NCBI GenBank assembly: GCA_030737835.1 | Contig: JAUJYN010000029.1 | Span: 1,228,871 to 1,292,870 of the forward strand | Source: Acorus gramineus | Lineage: Eukaryota; Streptophyta; Magnoliopsida; Acorales; Acoraceae | DNA length: 64,000 nucleotides | Direction: 5' to 3' | Shown: positions 36,236-48,430 of the stretch, in pieces | Position numbering within the stretch: the first letter of the stretch is position 1 | Layout: each line of letters starts with the position of its first letter | Made by a program: the position numbers and the translations under genes | The notes under the pieces: model-generated | What the model was told of the DNA's origin: nothing | Seen by the model: only the letters and a program-made list of their open reading frames with translations | Database searches by the model: none

Positions 36236-37360
36236 ATATTTCCTCCAAGGGTGACGCCGCTCAGCCGGTTCAAGCCGGAAGAAGGAGGAGTACCCCATAG
36301 GGTGACGCCGCACAACCGGTTCAAGCCATGGGTGCAACCCAAAACCCCATAGGGTGATGCTGCACAGCCGATTCAAACCAGGGATACAACCCAAAACCCA
36401 ACAGAGTGACGCCGCATAGCCGGTTCAAGCCAAGGGTGCAACCCAAAATCCCATAGGGTGACGCCGCCAAGTAACACAAGCTAGGGATAGACCAAACTTC
36501 CTCCAAGGGTGACGCCGCTCAGCCGGTTCAAGTCGGAGGAAGGGGGGTACCCCATAGGGTGACGCCGCACAGCTGGTTCAAGCCAGGGGTACAACCCAAA
36601 ACCCCACAGAGTGATGCCGAGAGCCGCCTCAAGCCGGGGGTATAGACCAAACTCCACAAGGTGACGCCGCAAACCGACTCAAGCCAGGGGCGTGGATTGG
36701 ACCCCACAAGGGCCATGCCGTCTTCACAGTTCAAGCCAGGGGGCAACATATTATCCCATGGATGACGCCATTCGGTGGTTAAAGCCAAGAGGATAACATA
36801 TCACATAGGGATACGCGGGTCACCAATGACCTGTATTCCGCAAACCTATCCCATAGGGTGACGCCGCACAGCTGGTTCAAGCCATGGGTAGCTCGTGACT
36901 CTTCTCCAAGGGCGATGCCATTCAAACGGTTCAAGCTGGAGAAGGGAAATTTGTCTCTAAGGGCCACGCCGTTTTCATGGTTCAAGCCAGCAAGACATAG
37001 ACCGAATCCCATAGGGTGATGCCACACAGCCGGCTCAAGCCAGGGATAAATCAATTCTCGTAGGACGACGCCGCACGGTTGGCTCAAGCCATAGACAGAC
37101 CAGAACCCCATAGGCTGACGTCACACAGGTAGCCCAAGCCAAGGTCACAAACCAAGTTCCTTAGGGCTACGCCATTCAGACGGTTCAAACCAATGGACAC
37201 GCGAACTAACCCCCACAGGGTGACGCTGTGCAAACAACTCAAGTCGGGGGCAGATCAAAATTCCCCTCAAAAGGCAACACCGCGAGTGCGGTTCGGCCAA
37301 GGGACGATTCAAATTTGTCTTTCGGGGTAGCACCGTCCTCACAGTTTAGGCCACCAACAC
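36236..37360 (+). repeat. 53-bp minisatellite, about 20 copies
   Basis: The core CCCATAGGGTGACGCCGCACAGCCGGTTCAAGCC recurs at a 53-bp spacing (for example 36295, 36348; 36498, 36551, 36604) over about 1.1 kb. Divergence is greater toward the right (CCTTAGGGCTACGCCATTC near 37160). One break at about 36795-36845 interrupts the array. The open frames in it are repeats of one peptide phrase and not genes. Confidence 0.88.
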
Positions 37361-37429
37361 ATGGTCTAGCTCCCACATGACTACACCTGGAACGGGTCAC
37401 GTCAACGGGAGGGACCAACCCCACAATGG

Positions 37430-39283
37430 GCCATGTAGAGGGAGAGGGCGAGGATCATCATCTGTTGAAGTTGGTCATAGCTTTGCCCCATTAGCATGGG
37501 CACAACAACTACACCACGCCCTCGAGTCTTATCGCAAGGGAATATTAGGCAGGTGCCCGTTATTAACCGAGACTTAATCATGCTGGATATTCCAATTAAT
37601 ATGTTGGGAGTAGTATTACAATACTATCTAAGGCATGCTTATTCTATACATTCATGAAAACCCACATCACACTTGCCCATACATGAAGGGCGCATGCATA
37701 CCTAATAGTTCACACAAGAACATACATAGGCAAGTATATGGTAGAAAAAGGGGTTTCTACACAATATACAAGCTTTACTAACCTTGCATGTAAATACTTA
37801 GCATATTATAGTTTAATCATGGCCATACTACTTATCTTACACAAGTAGTATAGCTAGGGTGCCCCATCGATGCGCGACGCACGACTACGCGCGTCGAGCG
37901 CATCTCGAGGGGTTGGATCAAACCACTCACCACAACCCGGGACCTCGCGCATCCCATCCGACGAGATCTGCAAGGTAAGGGCATCAAATTTGGTGAGTAA
38001 CATCATATTATAACACTTAGAAATTACTAGAAATACGAATGACATAGACATGCACGCATACGGGCTCGCACGCATGCGAGCACGCACGTACGCACGCATG
38101 CCCGAGTGCCCCAGCACCTACCCGAGCCCCTGGGCAGCCCCGCGCATGCCCCTGCACGCGCGCGCACACACTGGCGCCCTGTCGCATGCCCAAGCGCGCC
38201 CAGACACGCTGCCCCGGGGGCGCGCATGCTCGCGCGCACTACCCGCCTGCACCGCTCGCTCTGTCAGCCCCCGCACGAACCTGTGCGCTCGCTCCGCGCA
38301 CACCCGTGCGCCCACGCGCACACGCACGCGCCAGCCTGCGTGCCGCCCAGCGCCCCTCTGAGCGCGCGTCTGCACGTGCACGCGCGCCGACAGACCCGCA
38401 CGCGGGCCTAGCACTCTTTAACCCTCCCCAACCCCTCACACACACTCTAACCCATTCATCTACGATGCATGACCTCCCTGACACCTAACCATGCATAAAA
38501 ACCCAAATAAAGAAGAGGGAGAACTCACCAAAAAGAGGGAAGGGAAGGGGGAGATGTAGGGGCTCGCAAGCACCTTGACCACCTCAACCACCACCACCAC
38601 TACCACCACCTCCATCCTTGGTGCTCTTCTTGATGGTTGAAAGCAGGGGGGGTGTCATGAGAGGGAGCATGAGAAAACTAGAGGATCAACAACAACTACT
38701 TGAACACACAAACACCAACCTAACATGCACTTCCTTCTTCACCTTCTCCTTCAATTGCTTCTTCCTCCTCCTTCTCCACACACAAAAAGGGGAAAAAAAA
38801 GACCAAGAGAGGGAGAGAAGGTGTTCCACGAAATGGGAGAGAGGGAGAGAGAGAGAGAGGGCAAAAATGTCATTTTCATGCCCAAATAGTGTCTAGGGGT
38901 GACCATAAGGGGGTGGTGAGGTTAGGGTTAGGCTCACCCTCACTCAACCACTTATTTTTGCTTTATTGGGAAGCGTGCGGAGAAGCACCACACACTCAAA
39001 AATATCTCACCCCCCAAAACCCAGTAACGGCCAAACCCGGATGCGATTCAGAATTTTATATTTTTTAAAACGTTACAGGAATTCGATGAAATTTTTATGG
39101 GTAGTACTAAACGGTACCAGGACCCATAATATGCAGTTAGATTTTCAATCAGAGTACTCCAACTCGTGCAGGTGGCTAAAAGCCAAAATTTTAGCGACTC
39201 CGATCGAAAAAGAAAAAGGCCCTAAATGACTCAGATGTGACCAAGGCTTAACCAAAATGGCTCCAAATGACACAGGCATAACA
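37430..39283 (-). mobile_element. Tekay-type LTR fragment (U3 side)
   Basis: Enters the LTR at GTAGAGGGAGAGGGCGAGG (compare 41951 onward) and runs to the LTR edge ACAGGCATAACA at 39283. Mini-exon acceptor (reverse of CTGCAAGG, about 37969), second donor near 37927 and first donor near 38526 are intact. The CpG-rich block is about 38040-38415. The left part of the LTR is missing and no polypurine tract follows. Confidence 0.75.
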
Positions 39284-40192
39284 AATATTCACCTGCAGGG
39301 CACCGGCTTGTTACTTTCAACCGTCTGGTGGCAGGCGCGGCTAGTCGGGTTTAGCCGCCCCTAACCTAGAACAATTTTTCTGATTCCATTGTCTTGTTGT
39401 CATTGTTGAGAGTCGTTTGAGTGTTTGGTCAACTTCTAAAACCTGCAAAAAACATTCTTTCCATGGACCAAGTGTTAAATTTGTTCGGATTGTGCCCCTG
39501 CACTGACTTTCGAGCCCCTCTTGCTTGAATTGTCAAGGGCTACAACCCATCTAAGGTGATTAAAAGTAAAGTAAGGAAAAAAAGGTGCGAGAAGCCATGC
39601 CTGGCATACAAAGGAGGGAGCCTAACTGACTCTAAGTGTGAGAACATGTGAGAATGGGGAAAAAATCTAAGGTGTGTATGAGAGTGGGGTAATTTTCCTT
39701 CTCAAGTGTGTGTGGAAGGGTATGAAATGAAAGTAATAGGGGCAATTTTTCTTCTTTTGGTATGGGAGTTAATTGTGGTATTTTGAGAAAAATTGAATGC
39801 CTAAATGTTTGGGAAAGGAAAATACAATCGTATGCATAAGTGTGAGTGGCATAAGGGAGCATTTAAATTCTTCAATGGATCTTTTATGTGGGAGGGCATT
39901 GTTTTCAATTTCCTAAAGTAAAAGATACCATCAAGACCTTGAAGAGGGGCCCTTGTGGTCACTTATGTCCAAACCAGGATTGTATTTGAAAGGTATTGGC
40001 TTCAGGTGTCAATTTCTTAGGTTCATGGTTCTCGAATGCTTGATCACATTATTCTAAACATGTTGGAAAATCCATGAAATGCACCAAGAATTAAGTCAAA
40101 CAAGCTTCTTCTAGACAGGCAAGTTTTTAAGTGAACTCATGTGAGTGTGTGCTATTTATAAACATAGGAAAAGGTCTATCTTTGGCTGAAAT
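39284..40192. other. Intergenic, no gene; Tat-type hairpin word at the left
   Basis: At 39340-39370 there is a GCGGCTAGTCGGGTTTAGCCGCC hairpin like those in the LTRs of 31734-34338, so the left part may be a scrap of that family. The remaining about 800 bp show no credible open frame. Confidence 0.5.
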
Positions 40193-42280
40193 TGTCACGC
40201 CCCAGGGCGGCCGTCCCCGAGACGTGGCAATAATAAAATATCAGCTATCAATACCTGAGGTCAATAAAGACTCCAACAACAACACATAAGGTAGCAAAGC
40301 AAGGATAATGATAACTGACTGAAAAGTGGAAGCATAATATATAAACAATGTCTGTAAACCAAAAACATTATTACAGACTCGAATACACAATCACTGTCCT
40401 ATGAGAGCCAAGTCTAGACCAAAGAAAAATACAACCTGTGCCACATGCACGATTTACAATACATACTATGACTCTAGGACTGCTAACAGCCTCGCACTCG
40501 CCACCCGCCGGAAGAACGCTCCACGCCCATAAACCACGCCACAGGGAAGCTCTAGCTCCATGTCCAACACTGCCCCTGAAAAGAAACAGTATGCGAGGGG
40601 TGAGCTACAAGCTCAGTGAGTGGCTGGAAACCAATCACCATACAACAGTTCAATACATAAACAATTCCCTTTCAAGGTAAACATGGGTGGAAACCCATGG
40701 ATAGCTAGGTCACGCGGCGGCGCGACCAACCTCACCCTCACCCTCACTCCCGAAGGAAGACTCTTGGGACTTTTGGGGAGAGACCATACCGTTGGTCGAG
40801 GAGACCCGGGATTACTGGTCCACACAACACTACTAGATCATCTACATCGAGGTAACTACCCAACAATGTCTTTGAACATCGATACGAGACCGGACCCAAC
40901 AACTATGGGAACGGACGAACAACAAATGGGTCGCAAAGCGACGTGTCTTCACCTCATCCTCACCCTCACTCCCGGAGGGAGACTCTTGGGACTTTTGGAA
41001 GAGACTTAGACTGCTCTACACCCTTGGTCCACCGGTAGCCCTTTCCCCACATAGCCTCTACCTGGTATACTCCCACGATCAATACGCTTCCGAACGCATC
41101 GGTGGTACCTACGGATGGGAGCCCTCTGTCAAGACAGCTTTTCCAACGCCGGGGAGTTCCTACATCGGATCCAACGAAGGGGAGAACGATTCCACGCTCG
41201 CAATATCATTCGTTAGCCCTCTCCTGGGTAGCCTCTACCTGGTATACTCCCACGATCAGTACCCTCCGAACGCATCGGTGGTACCTACGGATGGGAGCCC
41301 TCTGTCAGGACAGCTACAACCCGGGCCTCTTCAACACAGACGACATTGGGAGTAAACATTCCATGTTCGCAAAGCGAACCCAATGGAAAAACACTACACT
41401 CGATAATCACATATCGATGATAGCGAACATTATTGTACTCCCACACGGTTGCGTCGCTCGGACACAGGGGGGGTGTCACGCCCCAACTACCGGCTTAACA
41501 ATCCGATAAGATAATAAATTCTCCTGAATTCCAAACGAGTGCATCGCTCGGATGCACGGGGCAATTACATCGCTAGCGCTCTAACTAATAAGGTACAACC
41601 CGACAGCGGGTCATACCCATGCCTATTCCAGATAGGCCTAAACAGCTTTTAACATGCGCATATAAATATATCCAGGAGAATTTTTATATCAGCTATGTGC
41701 ATGAACCATATGCACAATCATCTAATAATTATAGGGACACTCCCTAACATGGATTTACATCATAATAAATCATACAACATGCATACATGGTCATTAATCA
41801 CATAAGCACACAAGGCCTAACTTAAACATGCGTTGGATATCACCAACTTAAAAGAAAGGGTCAAGCGCGATCTCGCGCACTAACAGGTGCATGCCAATAT
41901 TCCAAACGAACCTGAGTCGAGTAGGAAATCGCATCTACTTACTCAGTTCGTTCAGAGGGAGAGGGCGGGAGAGATCATCATCTCATGAAGCTGGTCATAG
42001 CTTTGCCCCATTAGCATGGGCGCAACAGCTACACCACGCCCTCGAGTCTTATCGCAAGGGAATATTAGGTAGGTGCCCGTTATTAACCCAGACTTAATCA
42101 TGTTCGATATTCCAATTAATATGGTGGGAGTATTATTACAATACTACCTAAGGCATGCCATATTCTATACATCCATACACATTTCAAAAATACATCCCCA
42201 TACTAGAGGGGCGCATGCAACACAATCATTCATACATGAATACAATAAATGTATATAAGCCTAGCATGCAAGATATTAGC
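40193..42280 (-). mobile_element. Tekay-type LTR fragment (R/U5 side)
   Basis: Begins at the LTR edge TGTCACGCCCCAGG and runs through acceptor-like CTGAAAAGAAACAGT (reverse TTTTCAG, about 40577) and the GAATTC pair near 41519-41536. It is interrupted at 42280 by the start of a + strand LTR. At 41475 a GTCACGCCCC word sits out of place where other copies have about 120 bp more, which marks an internal deletion. Confidence 0.75.
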
Positions 42281-44318
42281 TGTTATATATGTGTCACTTT
42301 TTAGCCTTCTGGTAACCATTGGAGCATTCTGGCAGTTTTTCAATTTTTTTCGTTTTTCGATCGGAACCGCTAAAATTTTGGACTTTTAGCTATCATCCAG
42401 AGTTTGAGGACTCCGATTGAAAATCTAACTGCATATTATGTGTCCTGGTGCCATTTCAAGCCACTCACAAAAATTTCATCGAATTCCAGTAACGTTTCAG
42501 AATTTCATAGTTCCGAGTCGTATCCGGGTTTTGATCGAGCGAAAAGTCATTGGGAGACTTGACTTGGTCAAAGTTGACCCTTGACTTGGTCAATTGGTTT
42601 TGTTTTCTAGTGTGGTTGGGTTGACTAGCGTCAAAGATCACCTAAACCTAACCTAAACCTAGTTAAACCTAACCTAAACCTCACTTAAGCCTAATTAATC
42701 TTTAAGTGGTGAGTGTGTGAGAGTGTGTGTGGTGTGTGTGTGTGTTAAGTGAAGTCCACGCCTAGGTATAGTGCCCCCCCCACTATTCATCATCTCCTCC
42801 ATTTCAATCTCTCTCTCCCCTCTCCTTATTTCCTTGATTTGATCTAGCTAAGGTGGTTAAAAAGAGAAACCCTAGAAGGAGAAAAGCAAGGTATTGTCCC
42901 GATCTATCTTTCCATGGTCTCGGATTCGCTTTCCCTTTTGTTTTTCCTCCTCTCATGGCCCCTTTTTACCTCTGTTTTCAGCCCCTCTTTGGCTGAGAAG
43001 AGGTCTTGGTAGTGGTGGCTTTGGTGGTGGCAAATTGGTGCGCGAAGAGCACCCGAAGATCCCTCCTTTTTTTTCCTCCCTTGGGTAAGCTTCTTTCCTT
43101 CCTTTTTCTTGTATAGATGCATGTTTAAGAGGTGATTTTGATTGTGCAAGGGTAGCATAAGTGTTTGGGGTGGGGGAGGGCGTAAGTGTTTGGGGTGGGG
43201 GAGGGCTGAGGGAGGTGGTAGGGTCGGCTCGGGCAGTGTGGGCTCATCGGCGCGTGCGCGCAGGCCGGCAGGCAGGCAGGCAGGGCAAGCTGGCAGGCGC
43301 AGGGCAGGCGCGCTGTCGGGCCAGCTGGCAGGGGATGCGGGCGTGCGCGCGGGCGTGCGCGTGGGTGCTGCGCAGGGGGCGCAGTACGCGGGGCGAGCGG
43401 GCGGTGTGCGGGTGCTGCGCAGTGCGCGCAGGGCGAGCAGGCGTGCGAGCGGGGAGTGCATGCGGGGCGCTGCGCTGGGGCGCAGTGCGCGCGGGTGCAT
43501 CCGGGGCTGGACGCGCGTGCGCGCAGCGTGCGGTGGGTCTGGGCATGCGGGCTGAGGCGCGGCAGTGCGCCCGGGGCGAGGGTGTGCGTGCGTGCGTGCG
43601 CACCCGTGCGTGCGCGTGCGGGTGGCCGTGCGTATGGCTGCCGGGGGTTCGGGAGTGAGTCGGGGCACTCGGGCTCGCATGCGTGCGGGCCGTATGCACG
43701 CTTGTCCGAGTGTTGGGTATTTTTAGCATTTTTTTAGTGTATTTTGTATGTATTTGTGTATTTTACTCACCGTGTTGAATACCCTGTCTTGCAGATCTTG
43801 ACGGACGGTCACGCGACGACCCGGGTATTGGTGAGTGGGACAATCCAACCTAGTAGGGAGGCGTTCTATACACTTAGGAGTGTATTGCCCTCCCCTGGGG
43901 CACCATAGTTGCATATTAACTTGTATTAAGTATAACTATGCATGTATGATTGTTATATAGTATCCATGCCACCCTAGGCCTTGCATGTTAGGGATATGCA
44001 CCCTTATAGTGATTAATGTTATGTATCCATGCCGCCTTAGACTTGTATGCTAGGGATATGCACCCTTACATCACGTATAGAGACCTATGCATCCTAATAC
44101 CATGTTTTCATGCTAGGAAATCCCCGACCTACGCATGTTCCCATTTAGTTTAATTTATTTAAATCAAATGCGAGCATATGATTATTAGCATGCCTTAAAG
44201 AATATTATAACCTCTTTATTATAATATGTGTCTCCCCGCATCTTAGTTATGCGCCCAAACAGTACATTAGTAGAGTTGCAATCGGTGTCGGCGGATCCAA
44301 GTGGATCGTAACCGTGTG
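42281..44318 (+). mobile_element. Tekay-type LTR fragment of the L subfamily
   Basis: Starts TGTTATATATGTGTCAC and shares its U3 and leader with the LTR ending at 60744. Donor GTAAGC at 43085, CpG-rich block about 43200-43700, acceptor CTTGCAG ending 43794, mini-exon 43795-43830, donor GTGAGTGG at 43831. Similarity stops near 44318 (GTGTGGGTAAG), so the U5 end is missing. A 65-codon open frame (42894-43088) in the leader ends at the donor and is also found in the related LTR at 60158-59961. Confidence 0.75.
43795..43830 (+). other. Predicted LTR mini-exon (36 nt)
   Basis: Lies between TGTCTTGCAG and GTGAGTGGG. Length and position match the mini-exons in the LTRs of the complete element. No transcript evidence. 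Confidence 0.5.
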
Positions 44319-44384
44319 GGTAAGAAATGATATGGCTAGGTCACAGTAAGATCAAACAATACGGGACCTGATGGGTACCGTACC

Positions 44385-44530
44385 TATCGAAAACTGGACA
44401 GCTCCTCTAGGAACCATCCAAGGAAGAACCGACGGCTCTACCGGGGCCGTCCCAAACAAACCGACGACTCCTCTGAGAGCCGTCCAGAAATGCCTGACAG
44501 CTCTCAAAGGAGTCGTCCCGAGGTAGAAAA
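44385..44530. repeat. Four short inverted-repeat units, CACTA-like
   Basis: Units of about 33-38 bp each hold a hairpin of the type GACGGCTC...GGGCCGTCC (near 44396, 44431, 44463 and 44497). Such units are typical of the subterminal regions of plant CACTA (En/Spm) elements. No CACTA terminus is seen, so this is a scrap at most. Confidence 0.4.
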
Positions 44531-44819
44531 CATGAAACCCTATTTTCATTTTTTTTTTAAAAAAAAATACCCTAAAACATTCTATCATTGAAAACCCTAC
44601 GCGAGTCATTTAAACGTTGTAAAACAGAAAAGAGTTTACAACGAAAGTAAATCATACGTATGAAAAATCTGATTAAGACCAATAAAAACTCTTTGAAAAT
44701 ATCTTTGAAAACCCTAGGTTTAACATAGGCATAAATAACTAGTATGGATCTATGTTTAAAACTCCAAAAATCACAATAATATAGGCATTGGTTCGAATCT
44801 AAGTGTATAAGGTTTAACA

Positions 44820-45237
44820 TGTCACGCCCCAGGGCGGCCATCCCCGGGACACGGCAATGGTATATATGATATCAGCAGTCTATACAGGAGGTCAATAATA
44901 TACTCTAAACAATATCAACAATGACAACACAGACAACAAAGAGGCTGACATAATATATACACAAATAGCGAAGCTAAAAGACTGAGTCTGTAATTCAAAA
45001 GATATATTACAAACCCGATACATAGTAACTATCTTGTGAGAGCCAATATATACAACGACATCCAAATATAATACAAATGTGTGCCCAAGCACGGAATGCA
45101 ATACATACAATAAAAAGGGGGGGGATGTTGAATGGCCTCTCACACTCAGAGCGTGACGCTGCTCCGCTACTGCTGATGCGCCTCGGGGAGCTCCTCCTTC
45201 AGATATGACTCAGAGTGTGACGCTGCTCTGCTACTGC
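44820..45237 (-). mobile_element. Tekay-type LTR fragment hit by the next insertion
   Basis: Starts at the LTR edge TGTCACGCCCCAGG and follows the LTR sequence for about 420 bp (GACTGAGTCTGTAAT, CCAAGCACGGAATG). It is cut at 45238 by the start of the next LTR. It carries an internal duplication (GTGACGCTGCTCYGCTACTGCT twice, about 45152 and 45217). Confidence 0.7.
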
Positions 45238-45295
45238 TATCATGCCCCAGGCGTCCCCGAGACGTGGCAATAACATATATATTATAAGCTATCAA
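45238..45295 (-). mobile_element. Outer edge of the chimeric LTR, left of the complete element
   Basis: TATCATGCCCCAGGCGTCCCC is the LTR edge TGTCACGCCCC with two transitions. After 58 bp it is interrupted by the complete element and continues at 56475. The shared ATCAA is the TSD. Confidence 0.85.
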
Positions 45296-46742
45296 TGTCA
45301 CGCCCCAGGGCGGCCGTCCCCGGGACGCGGCAAGTGTAAATATGATATCAGTATACAGGAGTTCAATAACATACTCAAACAACAGCAAATATGACAACAC
45401 AGATAAAGCAGGGCTGACATAATATATACACCAAATGCGGAAGCTAAAAAGACTGAGTCTGTAATCAACAACATACTACAGACTCGATACATAATCGTAT
45501 GTCCTGTGAGAGCCAACATGTCCAAATATATACACAAATAAAAATCCATACATAATCCCAACTACGTGCCCAAGCACAGAGTATATACATACAACAAGAG
45601 AAAGGTGCTGATGGCCTCAAAACTCGTGGGACGCGGCGCTACTCCTCTACTGGTGTAGTCGCTCGGGAAGCTCCTCCCTCAGAGATCACTGAAAAAGATA
45701 ATATGCGAGGGGTGAGCCACATGCTCAGTGAATAGCACAACCCATGCATACAGTTCATATTAACCACATTTAATCAAATCACTAGCCTCAAAACTGGCAT
45801 AAATATCACAAATCCGGGGGTTCGTCACATTGCCGAACCGCCACACCCTTACCCTCACCCTCACCCCTCAATAGGTGACGTAGGCTATTGGGACTTAATG
45901 GGCTGATAATCATCCATGCACAATCCTGTGGGTCGTCGCATCGCCGGCCCACCATACCCTCACCCTCACCTCTCAACAGGTGACCTAGGCTCTTGGGACT
46001 GACTAGGCTGTTGGTCACCCTCGGTCCACCGATAGTCTCTCCCCACTCCGTAGGTCGTTTGGCCACTTCCACGTTCGGCGCAGTCCTTCACCAAATCAGG
46101 AGGCACCTACTGATGGAAGCCCCTGCACGGGACAACCTTTCTAACGCCGGGGTAGTCTCTACACAGATCCAACGGAGGGAAACAGAACAGCCTATCCATC
46201 GCATATGGTCCACTCGGATCCTGACAGCACATCTCTACAACTCTAATGTCTTGAATTCCTCTGAATTCCACCAGCCCGCATAACCAGGATGCGGGGAATA
46301 TAAATAATACATAAAGGGGAAAAGAGACCTTGGGAGGGTAACCTGATGTCCCGATGTAGGACATCCGACAACCAAACAAGGAACACGGAGTACCCTAATC
46401 CGGGTCTCAATGTTAACCTCGCAAGGCCCCCTATATTCCCAAGGCATGCTAATATATATATCGCAGTTTGCAAAATAAATAAATCAAACTAATGGGACGC
46501 ATACTCAGGTCAGGGCTTTCCTAGCATGATAACGGGGTGACATGATACACGGCTCATGCACAACATCCTAAGGGTGCAAGTCCCTAACATACAAGTCTAG
46601 GGTGGCATGCATTCTACACACACACATCATGCTTACATGGATTATATCAAAGCAGTTAATACTAACTATGTGCCCCAGGGGAGGACGGTACACGCCCAAA
46701 GCATGTAACGCCTCCCAAACTGGGTTGGGTTGTCCCACTCAC

Positions 46743-46778
46743 CGGAAATCGGGTAGACGCGCGACCGTCCGTCGAGAT
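46743..46778 (-). other. Predicted LTR mini-exon (36 nt), 3' LTR
   Basis: On the - strand it lies between CCTGTCTTGCAG and GTGAGTGGG. Same length as in the 5' LTR. Confidence 0.5.
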
Positions 46779-48143
46779 CTGCAAGACAGGATATTAACTG
46801 GGTGAGTATAATCCACAGATACCCCAAAATACACAAATAAATATCAAAAGTCCCAAATCAACACCCAACACCCCCGGCAACCACCCGCACGGCCACCCGA
46901 CCGCCCGGGTGCACCGCCGCGCTTCAGCCCGCGCATCCCGCGCTCCGCCGGCCCCTGCCCGCCGCCTGGACACGCCGCCGCACCACCCCGGGGATCCGCG
47001 CATCCACTGCGCCCAGCCGCAGTAGCCCGCGCGCGCCCTGGACACCTCGTGTCGCCCTGCGAGCACCCCGCACGCCCCCCGCGCGCAGCGCCTCACCCCG
47101 CGCGCACCTCCGCCACCTCGCCGCGCCCCACGCGCATCACAGCCGCCTTGCTACGCCCCGCGCGCACCACAACCGCTTCGCCGCGCCCCGCGCGCACCCT
47201 GCACGCCCTCCCGCGCGCACTGCCCTCGGCCATCACCCCCAGCACCCGTGCCCATCGCCGCTCGACCAGCCCCTCGCGCACAGACCCGCGCGACCAGTTC
47301 CTCGCGCACAGACCCGCGTGACCAGCACTTCGCGCACGCACCACCCCTCCCTCGACCATCACCTCGCGCACAGCTCCCCGTGCCCGCACGCCTAGCTGGC
47401 CTCCAGCTCTCCCCGAGCGCACGCCCGCGCGCACGCTCGCGCGCACGCACGCGCACGCCCCCTCACGCACTCCCTGCACCAGCCACTCGACTAGACCCGC
47501 TCGCCCAGACCTTGCACGACCAGCACGCCCTGCACGCGCACTCTGCTGGCCACCAGCGCCCCCGACCGCACGCCCGCTCGCACTCCCGTGCGCACGCACG
47601 CGCGCACGCCCGCGCGCGTCCAGCCCGCGCGCTGCCTGCACTGCTGCCTGCCGCACGGAACAGAGCCCCACACTGCCCGAGTACCCCCCACCACCACCCA
47701 ATGGCCTCCGACGGCCTCCGACCGCCCCCGACCACCTCCCACGGCCTCCCACCGCCGCCGACCACCCCCCCAACTCAAAAACCCCCTCCTAACAAGCATC
47801 TAAGCATGAAAAAGAGGGAAAGAAAGCTTACCAAGGGGAGGAAGAGGTGACCGGGTGCTCTCCGCGCACCGAAACCCTTCTCAACGGCCCTCCTACGCCC
47901 CGATCTACCACGGCCTTCGAAACGGACCAAAACAGAGGAGAAAGAGGGGAGGACGGAGAGGCTAGACTCGCCGGAATCGGGATTTGAAGGCACCGGGGTG
48001 TAGATCGGGACCCGATCTACACTTCTAGGTTTTGGGTTTTTGGTTTGAGGGGTCTAGGGGCCTCAAAAGTGAGAAAAATGGAGAAGAGGAGAGAGGGAAG
48101 GGTTGGTAGGGATGATGAATAGTGATTTCGAATTAGATCCCAC

Positions 48144-48152
48144 CTTTATATA
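48144..48152 (-). promoter_or_regulatory. LTR TATA box
   Basis: TATATAAAG on the - strand. The matching place in the 5' LTR (56202-56211) reads CTATATATATG. It is the best promoter candidate and puts the start of transcription near the outer edge of the LTR. Confidence 0.6.
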
Positions 48153-48415
48153 GTGTGCGACTTAAAAACCCAGATACGCCCCGGAACTGTGAAATTTCGG
48201 AAACGTTGCCGGAATTCGATGAAATTTTCATGAGTGGCTTAAAATGGCACCAGGACACATAATACGCAGTTAGATTTTCAATCGGAGTCCTCTAACTCAG
48301 ACGATAGCTAACAGTCCAAAATTATGCGGTTCCGATCGAAAAATGCAAAAATTTCAAAAACTGCTAAAATGCTCCAATGGTTACCAACAGGCCAAAAAGT
48401 GACACATATATAACA

Positions 48416-48430
48416 TTCTCCCCCCCTTAG
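48416..48430 (-). other. Polypurine tract of the complete element
   Basis: On the - strand CTAAGGGGGGGGAGAA type purine run directly adjoining the 3' LTR start TGTTATATATG. It primes plus-strand DNA synthesis in LTR retrotransposons. Confidence 0.85.

Larger units (their letters stand above)
45296..48415 (-). mobile_element. 3' LTR of the complete element
   Basis: 3120 bp, TGTCACGCC...TATATAACA on the + strand (TG...CA ends). Promoter TATATAAAG (- strand) at 48144-48152, only about 265 bp from the U3 edge, so most of the LTR is transcribed. CpG-rich block about 46865-47660. Mini-exon 46743-46778, acceptor for exon 3 at 45689-45691. Confidence 0.93.

Noticed and set aside
31560..37360. CRISPR-like array of repeats
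   Set aside because: The repeats are contiguous diverged minisatellite units without unique spacers of constant length, and the DNA is a plant genome.
36197..37424. Open frames with repeated phrases such as LNRLCGVTLWG
   Set aside because: They are translations of the 53-bp minisatellite in different frames. Phrase repetition follows the DNA period and the frames start and stop at random.
39284..40192. A host gene between two LTR fragments
   Set aside because: No open frame above about 75 codons and no recognisable motif; frames are AT-rich and unsupported.
47093..47850. Long overlapping open frames on both strands, up to about 230 codons (also at 7753, 12955, 42904, 54713, 58433, 59133)
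   Set aside because: They lie in CpG-rich LTR blocks where stop codons are rare in all frames. The products are Arg/Ala/His/Cys-rich low-complexity strings without domains, and the same DNA gives equally long frames on the opposite strand.
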